64,000 nt of DNA from Streptomyces inusitatus. GTDB lineage: Bacteria; Actinomycetota; Actinomycetes; Streptomycetales; Streptomycetaceae. The stretch covers positions 60,738 through 124,737 of the forward strand of contig NZ_BMWG01000011.1 in the NCBI RefSeq assembly GCF_014651115.1, given 5' to 3'. Under the pieces are notes generated by a model. It did no database searches. It was not told the DNA's origin and was given only the letters and a program-made list of their open reading frames with translations. The position numbers and the translations under genes were made by a program. Below, one piece after another: positions 33,005 through 41,042 of the stretch (position 1 is its first letter; each line of letters opens with the position of its first letter).

Positions 33005-33169
33005 ATGAGGGTTCCGCCGTATCAGGCGAAGGCGGAGCCCTTGCGGATGCTTGGCCACCCCGTCCGCATCCGCGTCCTGGAACTGCTCCAGGACGGCCCC
33101 CTGCCCGTACGCGGCCTCCTCGCCGAACCGCGGGAAGCCGGGAAAACGATCCGGTGGGTTCTCCGATGA
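33005..33169 (+). pseudogene. Truncated ArsR N-terminal stub, coupled to SulP
   Basis: 54 residues. YQAKAEPLRMLGHPVRIRVLELLQDGPLPVRGLL is nearly identical to residues ~8-42 of the ArsR at 32095-32445. The frame then runs AEPREAGKTIRWVLR and stops, so the DNA recognition helix and wing are gone. RBS-like GAGAGGAG precedes ATG 33005, and the TGA overlaps the SulP start (ATGA). It may survive only to deliver ribosomes to SulP, or could heterodimerise with the full ArsR. Confidence 0.75.
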
Positions 33170-34881
33170 CACGGGGGCGTGCCCGGGTGCGTTCCCTGCT
33201 GCCCTCCCGTGCGGATCTGGCCATGATGGCCCGTGACCCCAGGCGTGATCTTCTGGCCGGGTTGACGGTGGCGATCGTGGCCCTGCCGCTGGCGCTCGGT
33301 TTCGGTGTCTCCTCCGGGCTCGGCGCGGAGGCGGGACTGGCGACGGCCGTGGTCGCGGGCACGCTCGCCGCACTGTTCGGCGGTTCGAACCTTCAGGTGT
33401 CCGGCCCGACCGGAGCGATGACCGTGGTCCTCGTGCCCATCGTCGCCCGGTACGGAACCGGTGGCGTGCTCATGGTGGGCCTGCTCGCCGGAGTGATGCT
33501 GCTGGCGCTGGCCGTGATGCGGGCGGGCCGGTACATGGCGTACGTCCCCGCTTCGGTGGTGGAGGGGTTCACTCTCGGGATCGCCCTGGTGATCGGCCTC
33601 CAGCAGGTCCCGAACGCCCTGGGTGTCGAGGCGGAGGGCGAGAAGGTCCTCACCGTGACCTGGCACGCCCTTGAGGCGTTCGCCGCGGCACCGGACTGGA
33701 CCGCCGGCGCGCTCGCTGCGGGTGTCGCGGCGGTGATGCTGCTCGGGGGGCGCCGGTGGCCGACCGTTCCGTTCTCGATCATCGCCGTGATCGCCGCCAC
33801 TGTCATCGTCCAGGTGTTCCGCCTGGACCGGGCGACGCCGATCGGTGATCTGCCGCCGGGGCTGCCCGCCCCCTCCTTCGGTTTTGTCGACCCTTCCGCG
33901 CTCGGCTCACTGCTGGCCCCGGCGGTGGCGGTCGCCGCGCTCGCCGCCCTGGAGTCGCTGCTGTCCGCACGGGTTGCCGACGGCATGACGGTCGGGCAGA
34001 AGCATGATCCGGACCGGGAGCTGCTCGGGCAGGGGCTGGCGAACATCGCCGCGCCGCTGTTCGGAGGGGTTCCCGCGACCGGCGCCATCGCCCGTACAGC
34101 CGTCAACGTCCGCAGCGGCGCCTCCTCCCGGCTGGCCGCTCTCACTCACGCCGCAGTCCTTGCGGTGATCGTGTTCGCCGCCGCCCCGCTCGTCTCCCGG
34201 ATTCCTCTGGCCGCCCTGGCCGGGGTCCTCATCGCCACGGCGGTCCGGATGGTGGAGGTCATCTCGTTGCGCGCGACGGCCCGGGCCACCCGTGCCGACG
34301 CCGTCGTGCTCGCCCTCACCGCGATCGCGACCCTCATGCTCGATCTGGTGTACGCGGTGGTCATCGGCCTGGCTGCCGCCGGTGCCCTCGCCCTGCGGGC
34401 GGTGGCCCGCCAGGCGCGTCTCGATCAGGTCGACTTCCGGCACGATCTGCCCGGCGGTCACAGTGCCGAGGAGCATGCCCTGCTCGCCGAGTACATCGTC
34501 GTGTACCGCATCGACGGCCCCCTGTTCTTCGCCGCCGCGCACCGATTCCTGCTGGAGCTGTCGGAGATCTCCGACGTCCGCGTGGTGATTCTGCGTATGT
34601 CACGCGTCACCACCATGGACGCGACCGGAGCCCTCGTCCTCAAGGACGCCGTCGAGAAGCTGGCCGGCCGAGGGATTGCGGTCGTGGCATCCGGCATCCG
34701 CCCCGGACAGCACCAAGTCCTGGACTCCGTCGGGGCGCTCGGCCTGCTTCATGGCGACGGGCACGTGCACGCCACCACCCCCGACGCCATCGCCGCGGCC
34801 CGAACACACCTGGAGCGGGCCGGGCTCCTGCCCGCGACTCCCCTGCCCCGTCCACGCCCTGCCGGGAAGGCCACACGGTGA
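33166..34881 (+). CDS. SulP-family anion permease with STAS domain
   Basis: 571 residues. The membrane core (~25-400) starts RDLLAGLTVAIVALPLALGFGVSSGLGAEAGLATAVVAGTLAALFGGSN, then VSGPTGAMTVVL, the SulP/SLC26 anion-binding signature. The C-terminal STAS domain (~440-545) includes VYRIDGPLFFAAAHRFLLEL and ILRMSRVTTMDATGALVLKDAV. Related BicA-type members carry bicarbonate and others sulfate. The nearby carbonic anhydrase favours bicarbonate here. The start overlaps the ArsR stub and the end overlaps the next gene (GTGA), so the set 33005-36149 is one operon. Confidence 0.88.
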   Translation: MTRGRARVRSLLPSRADLAMMARDPRRDLLAGLTVAIVALPLALGFGVSSGLGAEAGLATAVVAGTLAALFGGSNLQVSGPTGAMTVVLVPIVARYGTGGVLMVGLLAGVMLLALAVMRAGRYMAYVPASVVEGFTLGIALVIGLQQVPNALGVEAEGEKVLTVTWHALEAFAAAPDWTAGALAAGVAAVMLLGGRRWPTVPFSIIAVIAATVIVQVFRLDRATPIGDLPPGLPAPSFGFVDPSALGSLLAPAVAVAALAALESLLSARVADGMTVGQKHDPDRELLGQGLANIAAPLFGGVPATGAIARTAVNVRSGASSRLAALTHAAVLAVIVFAAAPLVSRIPLAALAGVLIATAVRMVEVISLRATARATRADAVVLALTAIATLMLDLVYAVVIGLAAAGALALRAVARQARLDQVDFRHDLPGGHSAEEHALLAEYIVVYRIDGPLFFAAAHRFLLELSEISDVRVVILRMSRVTTMDATGALVLKDAVEKLAGRGIAVVASGIRPGQHQVLDSVGALGLLHGDGHVHATTPDAIAAARTHLERAGLLPATPLPRPRPAGKATR

Positions 34882-35288
34882 CCCTGCTCAACGCCCGCAC
34901 GATAACCGACATGTCCGGGACGGAGGCCCTGTGGCTCCTCGAAGGCTCCGCCTGCGGCCACATCGCTCACATCCACCGCGGCGCGGTGGTGATCCGGCCG
35001 GCCGTGCACGTCCTGCGGTACGGCCAGTTGATCGTCCGCGCCCCCGTCCAGGAGAACATCCTGACCGGGCGTCCCACACTCACCTACCACACCGGCGACG
35101 TCCGTCCCGACGGCAGCGGCTGGAGTATTACGGCCACTGGACCCGCCGAACTCGTCACCGACCCGGACGAGACCGCCCACCACCGCCGCACCCTGCCCGG
35201 CTGGGCCCACGGACCCCACGACACCCTCCTGCTTCTTCACCCCCAGACCGTGACCGGCCACCGTCTCCACCCGGGGCAGGCCCTGTGA
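34878..35288 (+). CDS. Pyridoxamine 5'-phosphate oxidase-like flavin/F420-binding split-barrel protein
   Basis: 136 residues: MSGTEALWLLEGSACGHIAHIHRGAVVIRPAVHVLRYGQLIVRAP is the usual start of the small PPOX/nitroreductase split-barrel family, and the GSGWSITATGPAELV segment is a barrel strand pair. These proteins bind FMN, F420 or heme. The substrate is unknown. GTG 34878 overlaps the SulP stop, and its stop overlaps the next ATG (TGATG). Confidence 0.8.
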   Translation: MTLLNARTITDMSGTEALWLLEGSACGHIAHIHRGAVVIRPAVHVLRYGQLIVRAPVQENILTGRPTLTYHTGDVRPDGSGWSITATGPAELVTDPDETAHHRRTLPGWAHGPHDTLLLLHPQTVTGHRLHPGQAL

Positions 35289-35704
35289 TGTTCCCCGAAA
35301 TGGAGGCTCTGCCACGACGGCTCGTCCTGGTCCTCCCCACCACCGGGAAGGCTGTACGCACTGCCCGGGAGACCACCGAACAGGTGGTGACTGAATGGGG
35401 GATCTCCCTGAGTCACCCGTCCGTGGGCCCAGCCCTGCTGATCGTCTCCGAACTGGTCACCAACAGCGTCCGCCACACCGCCACCGTGTGCGAGGCCCTG
35501 ACTGTCCTGTACGCCGCCGGCCGGGACACGTTCGCCTTCGCCGTCCACGACCGTCACCCCCACCGGCCGCCCCTTTACACAGCCGCCCCCGGCAGCGGCC
35601 TCGCCACCGTCACCGAACTCACCCTGGAACTCGGCGGGACCGCCGTGATCCGGGCGGACACCGACGGGCGCGGCAAGACCATCTGGATCACCCTCCCCCT
35701 GTGA
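35288..35704 (+). CDS. RsbW/SpoIIAB-like ATP-binding anti-sigma kinase
   Basis: 138 residues with a GHKL fold: the N-box is LIVSELVTNSVRHT, followed by AVHDRHP and GSGLATVTELT as shortened G-boxes. It is the regulatory-kinase type (HATPase_c_2) common in Streptomyces, which phosphorylates STAS antagonists or binds sigma factors. The gene just downstream encodes a STAS-like protein, a natural partner. The start at 35288 overlaps the upstream stop. Confidence 0.82.
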   Translation: MFPEMEALPRRLVLVLPTTGKAVRTARETTEQVVTEWGISLSHPSVGPALLIVSELVTNSVRHTATVCEALTVLYAAGRDTFAFAVHDRHPHRPPLYTAAPGSGLATVTELTLELGGTAVIRADTDGRGKTIWITLPL

Positions 35705-35729
35705 CATCCTCAAGGAAGGCGCGACGGCC

Positions 35730-36149
35730 ATGACGATCGAGTGGCGCTACACCACCCAGCCTGGCCTGGGTGTCCTGTCCCTGGCCGGATACCTCGGCCC
35801 GAGCGCCATCAACCGGTTCCACGGCGCAATCGGCTGGGTGACCGCCCGCGGCACCGGCCCGGTCATCCTCGACCTGACATCCCTGCGCGGCTGGTCCGCC
35901 GACGGCCAGCTCGCCATCATCCGGGCCGCGCGCCTCCTCACCACCAACCACCGCCCCCTCCACCTCGCCGCCATCCCCGCCGACGGCTCCCTCGTTCCCG
36001 ACGAGAAGGAACCCCACATCCCCGTCCACCGCGACCTGCCCACCGCGCTCGCTGCTCACCGCACCACCACCGGCAAACCACGTGAATGGCGCACCAGCCA
36101 GTGGCCCGACACCCACGAACCGACACCACCAGAGCGAACAGAGAAGTAG
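35730..36149 (+). CDS. STAS-domain anti-sigma factor antagonist-like protein
   Basis: 139 residues. LGVLSLAGYLGPSAINRFHGAI...GPVILDLTSLRGWSADGQLAIIRAARLL follows the STAS fold, with Ser in the GWSADG loop as the possible phosphorylation site. The C-terminal ~40 residues are Pro/Thr/Glu-rich and probably flexible. It lies 25 bases after the anti-sigma kinase and likely opposes it. Confidence 0.7.
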   Translation: MTIEWRYTTQPGLGVLSLAGYLGPSAINRFHGAIGWVTARGTGPVILDLTSLRGWSADGQLAIIRAARLLTTNHRPLHLAAIPADGSLVPDEKEPHIPVHRDLPTALAAHRTTTGKPREWRTSQWPDTHEPTPPERTEK

Positions 36150-36158
36150 AGGAAGACC

Positions 36159-36380
36159 ATGAACAACATCGTTGTCAAGGACAGCAACGGCACCCCTCTC
36201 AAGGACGGAGACTCCGTAATCCTGACCAAGGACCTGAAGGTCAAGGGAACCTCCGAGAGCATCAAGCGCGGCACCCTCATCAAGAGCATCCGCCTCACAG
36301 CGAAGCCCGGCGAGATCGAATGCAGTACCAAGAAGGTCAAGGGTCTCGTCCTCAAGACCGAATTTCTGAAGAAAGCCTGA
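36159..36380 (+). CDS. PhnA/YjdM-like small protein
   Basis: 73 residues, Lys-rich: VVKDSNGTPLKDGDSVILTKDLKVKGTSESIKRGTLIKSIRL...VLKTEFLKKA. This is the C-terminal domain of PhnA/YjdM proteins without the N-terminal zinc ribbon. Historical 'alkylphosphonate uptake' naming is unproven. RBS AGAGGAAG precedes ATG. Its A-rich lysine codons contrast with neighbours. It is the last gene of the operon that starts at the ArsR stub. Confidence 0.82.
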   Translation: MNNIVVKDSNGTPLKDGDSVILTKDLKVKGTSESIKRGTLIKSIRLTAKPGEIECSTKKVKGLVLKTEFLKKA

Positions 36381-36719
36381 CCAGCCCCCGCATGCCGCGA
36401 CCTCGCGCGGGTCACCCGTTTCCAGGGGTACGTCCCGCCGCCGCCTAGCTTCCGTCATCGACTGCTTTCCTCATGGCCACCAGTTCAGCGGATTGGAGGC
36501 GTGCTGGAGCAGGGATTTGCATGCAACACGTGCCCAGGGGCCCGCAGATGCCGTCCGGCTGATACTGCGCCGCGAGGGGAGCCTGGAATCACCTGTTCGC
36601 CCCCAGGGGATCTGCCGTACCCGCCGGCGAGCCGTCATGTTCCGAGTTGCGGTGTTCCTGCGGTGGTGGGCACATTCGTGGGATGGGAATGGTTCCGCTC
36701 TCGGCGGGAACGGCGGGTT
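36381..36719. other. Intergenic, no supported gene
   Basis: Several short frames are open but none shows motifs or an RBS. This DNA precedes the decayed thioester-reductase remnant. Confidence 0.4.
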
Positions 36720-37250
36720 TGATGGCGGCGGACTCGGTGCTCCCTGCCGACGCCGTGGGAAAAGGGCCGGCTGTGGTGCGGGGGTCGTTGGGGCGGCCCC
36801 GGTTCGGGCTGTCCGAGGCGGAGTACCGGGAACTGGCCGAGGTCGCGGGGGCGGTCTATCACTGCGGGGCGTGGGTGAATCTGGTGTCCGGGTACGAGGC
36901 GGTGCGCGGGTCGAATGTGACCGGGACGCTTCAGGCGCTGGAGTTCGCGGACCGGGCGGGCGGGGTGCCGGTGCACCATGTGTCCACGCTGGGGGTGTTG
37001 CTGCGGCGGTTCGCCGAGGGGGTGGGGCCGATCGCGATCCGCGATCGGCCGGTCGCCGTGTACCGGCCGGGGGGCGTTCTGCCGTCGACCCAGGGGATCC
37101 CCGGGCGGGTGGCTGGTTCATGCGGCTGACGGAGGCGAGCGCCCGGGCGGAGTGTTTCCCAGCGCACCGGTTCCTGCTGCCCGTGTCGGCCGTGGACCGG
37201 ACCAGCCGGATGATCGTGAACCTGTCCCTGGCCGGCCCGGTGCCCGGCGA
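36720..37250 (+). pseudogene. Thioester-reductase (NAD-binding, Lys2-type) domain fragment
   Basis: One frame gives RPRFGLSEAEYRELAEVAGAVYHCGAWVNLVSGYEAVRGSNVTGTLQALEFA...VPVHHVSTLGVLL, the middle of the NAD-dependent reductase domain that ends some NRPSs and carboxylic acid reductases. A remnant of the VYRPG segment follows. Then the match moves to another frame (FPAHRFLLPVSAVDRTSRMIVNLSL) and stops. The N-terminal Rossmann nucleotide motif and most of the substrate half are missing. It is clearly a decayed, frameshifted piece of a larger enzyme. Confidence 0.7.
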
Positions 37251-38869
37251 GGTCTTCCATTCAGAGCTCCGTGTAGACGGTGTCGGCGACCGGGTGCAGC
37301 CGGGGGCGCAGCCCGAAGGCGATCAGCCGGCCCGCGTCCTCCGCCTCGGCGGTGGTGTGGGTGGGACTCACTCGGGTGTTTCCTCCGGTGGAGTGTCGGT
37401 TTCTTCCTCGGCCCGCAAGGCCGGCAGCAGCGGCACCGTCCCGACCAGTAGATCGTCACTCCTATGAGCGGGGTGTTCAGCAGGGCTCCGGCCCGCACGC
37501 TCACCAGCATCCGGTCGTCCACCTGGTCGAGATGCTCGCCCACGGGGGGACTGAAGGCGTGGGCCACCCGGTGGGTCAGCAGCGAGGCCACGGCCGGCCC
37601 ATGGGCGAGGGCTCGGGTCAGCAGCTCGCCGAGGCGTCGCGGGCCGCCTTCAAAGGAGAGCAGCTCATCGGTGATACGCCACTCCTCCACCCCGAAGGTC
37701 TCCATGGGCTCGGGTGTCTCCAGCTCCGGTTCGGGCACGTTCCCGCCCAGCCGTTCCCGCTCCCGGGGAGGCAGCAGCAGTCGAGGCACAAGAGTGGCGA
37801 GAGAGGTGACCGCTGGGACCTGGGGGGCGGTGGCCGAACGAAAGTACACGGTCGCCGCCGGCAACGCGTCCCGAACGGTCAGGCTCAGCAGAGGGCGGAG
37901 AAGCTGTCCGTGGAGGTCGACCGCTTCCCGTACCGGAAGGTCGGCGAACTGCTGCCGGTCCTGCTCGGAACGGAAGAGATCCCCCGCCTCCAGCAGCCAC
38001 TTCTGCAGCCGCATATGGCGGCGGATGCAGTCGCGCACGATATCGACCAGCTCCGCCGCCTGCTGTTTGTGCGTGGGGTCCTCCGAGGCGTCACGCGCCT
38101 GGCTGATGTTCCGGAGGATGCTGTGCTCGGCACGGTAGCGGGCCTGGACATGGTCGAGGGCCTCTGCCAGCAGTTTCGGGACTTCGTGTTCCCAGTCGAC
38201 CGTGCGGACGTCACGGCGGGTGGCATCGAAATGGCGCCGGATCGTCTCCCCGTACTGCACCGTACGGTAGCGGGCCTGTTCGGCGGCGAGCTTGGCCTCA
38301 GACAGCCGCCTCCTGCGAATGAGGTGCTCCAGTTTCACTTCGGCGGCGATCTGGGCGGACTCCACATCGGTGTCGAGCGCGCCCACCAGGACGTTGATGG
38401 CCTCGTCCGTGGCGCGTACATAGGTCTTCCCCTTGAAGGGGCGCTCCACGAGCAGCCGGAAGGGGAAGTGATGGAGCCGGTAGCCGCCCTCGCCGTCAAT
38501 GAGCCCGTAGTCGCGGCCGAAGCTCCGGTCCGCCGTCCCGATGTTCAGCAGCCGCTGGAGCACCAGGGCCGTGATCCGCTCGTGTTCCTCGGTGCTGCGG
38601 TCGGGCGTCTGGACGGCCACGAACGGCATCACCCCGGCCAGGATGTCTTCGTGATCGGCCCCGGAGTCGAAATCCATCGAGACCGTGACATGGTCGATGG
38701 TGTGCAGCGCGATCTCCGCGAGTTGATAGTCCTTGGCGGGGCCGAAGCGCAGGGACGCCTTGTTGTCGTCAAGGGCGAGCAGCGGTGCCGTGCACGCCAT
38801 GGACTTGATGCGGCGTGCCAGCCCCTCGTCGGGCAGGTGCCGGGATGCGACCGCCAGTGAGTCACGCAT
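37118..38869 (-). CDS. Kleisin-like (MukF/Jet-type) protein, C-terminus frameshifted
   Basis: The open frame runs from ATG 38869 to 37118 (583 residues). The N-terminal ~475 residues are a coherent protein. It has a winged-helix-like start (RITALVLQRLLNIG, FRLLVERPFKGKTYVRATDEAINVLVGALD) and then long helices (HLIRRRRLSEAKLAAEQARYRTVQYGETIRRHFD, RRHMRLQKWLLEAGDLF). This resembles the accessory subunit of MukBEF/Wadjet-like SMC systems, though I cannot assign it firmly. After VTIYW near 37443 the frame becomes Cys/Arg/Pro-rich nonsense. The +1 frame instead reads VGTVPLLPALRAEEETDTPPEETPE and stops at 37368. One base was probably lost (or misread) in the TGG(G)TCGGG run. Confidence 0.55.
   Translation of the reverse strand: MRDSLAVASRHLPDEGLARRIKSMACTAPLLALDDNKASLRFGPAKDYQLAEIALHTIDHVTVSMDFDSGADHEDILAGVMPFVAVQTPDRSTEEHERITALVLQRLLNIGTADRSFGRDYGLIDGEGGYRLHHFPFRLLVERPFKGKTYVRATDEAINVLVGALDTDVESAQIAAEVKLEHLIRRRRLSEAKLAAEQARYRTVQYGETIRRHFDATRRDVRTVDWEHEVPKLLAEALDHVQARYRAEHSILRNISQARDASEDPTHKQQAAELVDIVRDCIRRHMRLQKWLLEAGDLFRSEQDRQQFADLPVREAVDLHGQLLRPLLSLTVRDALPAATVYFRSATAPQVPAVTSLATLVPRLLLPPRERERLGGNVPEPELETPEPMETFGVEEWRITDELLSFEGGPRRLGELLTRALAHGPAVASLLTHRVAHAFSPPVGEHLDQVDDRMLVSVRAGALLNTPLIGVTIYWSGRCRCCRPCGPRKKPTLHRRKHPSESHPHHRRGGGRGPADRLRAAPPAAPGRRHRLHGALNGRPRRAPGRPGTGSRSSGWSGPRPTRAAGTGALGNTPPGRSPPSAA
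37261..37371 (-). pseudogene. N-terminal stub of the next operon gene
   Basis: GTG at 37371 overlaps the restored stop of the kleisin-like gene (GTGA). The frame gives 36 residues (AEDAGRLIAFGLRPRLHPVADTVYTEL), then ends at the junction with the thioester-reductase fragment. It reads like the beginning of a second subunit cut off by a deletion. Confidence 0.55.
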
Positions 38870-39154
38870 GCCAGCGACCCTAATCATCCTGCCGGAACGA
38901 CGGCAAGATGATCATGGCCTTCGCTCCCGGGTGCGACAGCCCGCAGTCCCGGAAACCGGTCCCTCGCGCCGGGGACCGCCCGGGAGACCAAGGCGCGCGC
39001 CGTTCGATGTCCCGATGCCCCTGGTTCATCCGATTCGGTGGATTGGGGCAACGCCCCGGGGAGACGCCGAGAAGCGGGGGCCACAGTGGGGGAAACGCGG
39101 CTCCACGACACGCCACTCCCTGGCGTGTCGGCCTCATGAAAGGCGGCACCACCG

Positions 39155-39688
39155 ATGCGGACGGAAGCGCTCAACCGGGTCCGGCTCGTCTTCGCTCTCT
39201 TCGATGTCAACGGCAATGGGGTTTTGGAGGCGGCGGACTTTGAACTGATGGCCGACCGGGTACGGGATGCCGTCCCGGGGGCGGAGGCGGCGGCGCAGGA
39301 GGCGATGGCGGCGGCGTTTCGGCGGTATTGGGACACGTTGGTGGAGGAGTTGGACACGGATGGGGACGGCAGGGTCGACTTCGACGAGTATGTGGCCTGT
39401 GTGCTGGTGCCGGAGCGGTTCGAAGGAGCTGCCGCGGAGTTCGCCGGCGCGCTGTCCACCGTCGGTGATCTGCGGGGGGACGGCAGGGTGGGGCGGGCGG
39501 AGTTCGTCGCGCTGATGATCGCGATCGGCTTCGCGCCGGCCAATATCCAGGCGCTCTTCGACGCTCTCGGCCCCGACGAGGAGGACCGTGTCGCCTCCGA
39601 GGCGTGGGACGCGTCGATTCGCGAGTACTACCAGCCCGATGCCGACGGGACGGTCGGCGACCTCCTCGTCGCCGCCCCGGCGGGCTGA
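39155..39688 (+). CDS. EF-hand calcium-binding protein
   Basis: 177 residues with calmodulin-like EF-hands. The canonical loops are DVNGNGVLEAADFE (~17-30) and DTDGDGRVDFDEYV (~67-80). A degenerate third loop is DLRGDGRVGRAEFV, and a remnant is DADGTVGDLLV. Actinobacterial proteins of this calexcitin type bind Ca2+ in the cytosol; the role is unknown. The start ATG has GAAAGG upstream. The MITE begins 15 bases after its stop. Confidence 0.88.
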   Translation: MRTEALNRVRLVFALFDVNGNGVLEAADFELMADRVRDAVPGAEAAAQEAMAAAFRRYWDTLVEELDTDGDGRVDFDEYVACVLVPERFEGAAAEFAGALSTVGDLRGDGRVGRAEFVALMIAIGFAPANIQALFDALGPDEEDRVASEAWDASIREYYQPDADGTVGDLLVAAPAG

Positions 39689-39703
39689 TCCGAACGAGGG
39701 GGC

Positions 39704-39911
39704 CTAGGGAGTGTCTTCGAAGTAGCGTCGTCCGCCCGTAGGGCGGGTCTGGCGGGGTCTGGTGCGTGCGATCGCAAGGCGGAGGAGGGAGTCGACGCGG
39801 TGGGGGTACCTCCCGGGCGAAGCCCAGGGGGCCGTCGGCGACCGACGACAACGCGGCGAGCGTGCGCACCAGGGCACGACAGGCAGACGGGACTTTGAAG
39901 ATACGACCTAG
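39704..39911. mobile_element. MITE-like element, 208 bp with CTAG ends
   Basis: The left end CTAGGGAGTGTCTTCGAAGT and the right end, read on the other strand, CTAGGTCGTATCTTCAAAGT form imperfect ~20-bp terminal inverted repeats. The inside has no coding capacity and contains the TACCTCCCGGG...CCCAGGGGG type sequence common in Streptomyces dispersed repeats. Both ends carry CTAG, consistent with a target duplication. TIRs of this form belong to IS5-like elements, so a full element elsewhere probably mobilises it. Confidence 0.75.
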
Positions 39912-40810
39912 TCGGCCCGTTCCGCTTCTCTGAGGCGGTGGGGCACCGGGCAGGCCCCGATGCCGGGTGTCGGGTGTGTCCCCAGGTCTGCCAGACGGTA
40001 GCCCCGGGGATACCCCTTGATCTCCGGGTTCAGTCGCCCGAAGTGCGGTGCCCGGCGCGGCGGCAGCAGTCGTACCGCGCGTCCGCGCAGCCGCAGGGCT
40101 CCCCCGACCGCGCCGCGCAGCAGTGGTGATCGTGCCGGGAGGCGGAACGCCTTGAGGAGGGGCTCGTCGAGCAGGGCGATGCCGGCTGCCCGGACGCCGG
40201 GGGCCAGCGGGCGCGGATACCACGAGGCCATCAGATCGAGTGTGGCGTCGGCGACCGCGCGGCCGCCCTCGTCCCAGCCGAAGTGCTCGGCCTCGTAGGT
40301 GTCGAGGAGCTCCTCGAACTCGGCGAAGGTCTCCGGGATGTCGGGGATCCCCATGTGCTGTCCGAAATGCCGGTAGTACGCGGTGCAGGCCCGCAGCTCG
40401 TGGTCGGTGAGCCGTCGCCAGCCGTAGGCGTCGATCCAGCGCTTGGGCACGACCACGAAGGTGGACAGCACGTACCGCATGTCGCCGTCGCCGATGTCGT
40501 AGCGGCGGTGCATCTGATTGATCCGGCGGATCGCCGTCCGCCCTCGCTCACTCGCGAAACCGTGCTCGACCACCGCGTCCAGCAGCAGGACGGTGTCGTC
40601 GTACCGCTTCTGGGTCCGCTCGGTGAACTCCGCGGTACGGAACAGCAGAGACCCGATACTGGGCACCGCGTAGGTACGGAACAGCGCCAGTTCCAGGGCG
40701 CGGGTGAAGTCCCACGGGAATTCGTACGCGGCGATCAGCCGGTACATCTCGTGGAAGTCCCGCTCCGGATCCATGCGCCGGATCTCCTTCAGCCGGTCGT
40801 ACCGCCGCAC
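39908..40810 (-). CDS. MpaB/DUF2236-type oxygenase family protein
   Basis: 300 residues from GTG 40810 (GGGGG upstream). The helical DUF2236 pattern is visible: MDPERDFHEMYRLIAAYEFPWDFTRALELALFRTYAVPSIGSLL, INQMHRRYDIGDGDMRYVLSTFVVVPKRWIDAYGWR, YYRHFGQHMGI. The conserved His and Arg residues bind heme b in latex-clearing and MpaB oxygenases. Members include oxygenases and many uncharacterised proteins. Its TAG stop is part of the CTAG end of the MITE at 39911, so the native C-terminus may have been altered by the insertion. Confidence 0.85.
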   Translation of the reverse strand: MRRYDRLKEIRRMDPERDFHEMYRLIAAYEFPWDFTRALELALFRTYAVPSIGSLLFRTAEFTERTQKRYDDTVLLLDAVVEHGFASERGRTAIRRINQMHRRYDIGDGDMRYVLSTFVVVPKRWIDAYGWRRLTDHELRACTAYYRHFGQHMGIPDIPETFAEFEELLDTYEAEHFGWDEGGRAVADATLDLMASWYPRPLAPGVRAAGIALLDEPLLKAFRLPARSPLLRGAVGGALRLRGRAVRLLPPRRAPHFGRLNPEIKGYPRGYRLADLGTHPTPGIGACPVPHRLREAERAD

Positions 40811-41042
40811 CGTGCCGCCCCCTTGGTCGCCGTTTCGTGACCGCCATTCTCCCATCCAGTGGGCCCATTGCCATGAGGGGATCGTCTCCGCCGCCGACAG
40901 TTGGCGGAACCTGAGGTTCGAACCGGCGCGTACGGCGCACTGGCGTGACGCTCGTGTGCGCCCTACCGAGGGTCGGGGGCCGAGGTGATGATGAGCCGTC
41001 CGCAAGTGATCCATACGGCTCCGCACACCTGCCCCCGGTCAG

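Noticed and set aside
37250..38869. A complete Wadjet or Mks defence system
   Set aside because: Only one full-length subunit-like gene and a 36-codon stub remain. No SMC ATPase or nuclease gene is present, and the family match is itself uncertain.
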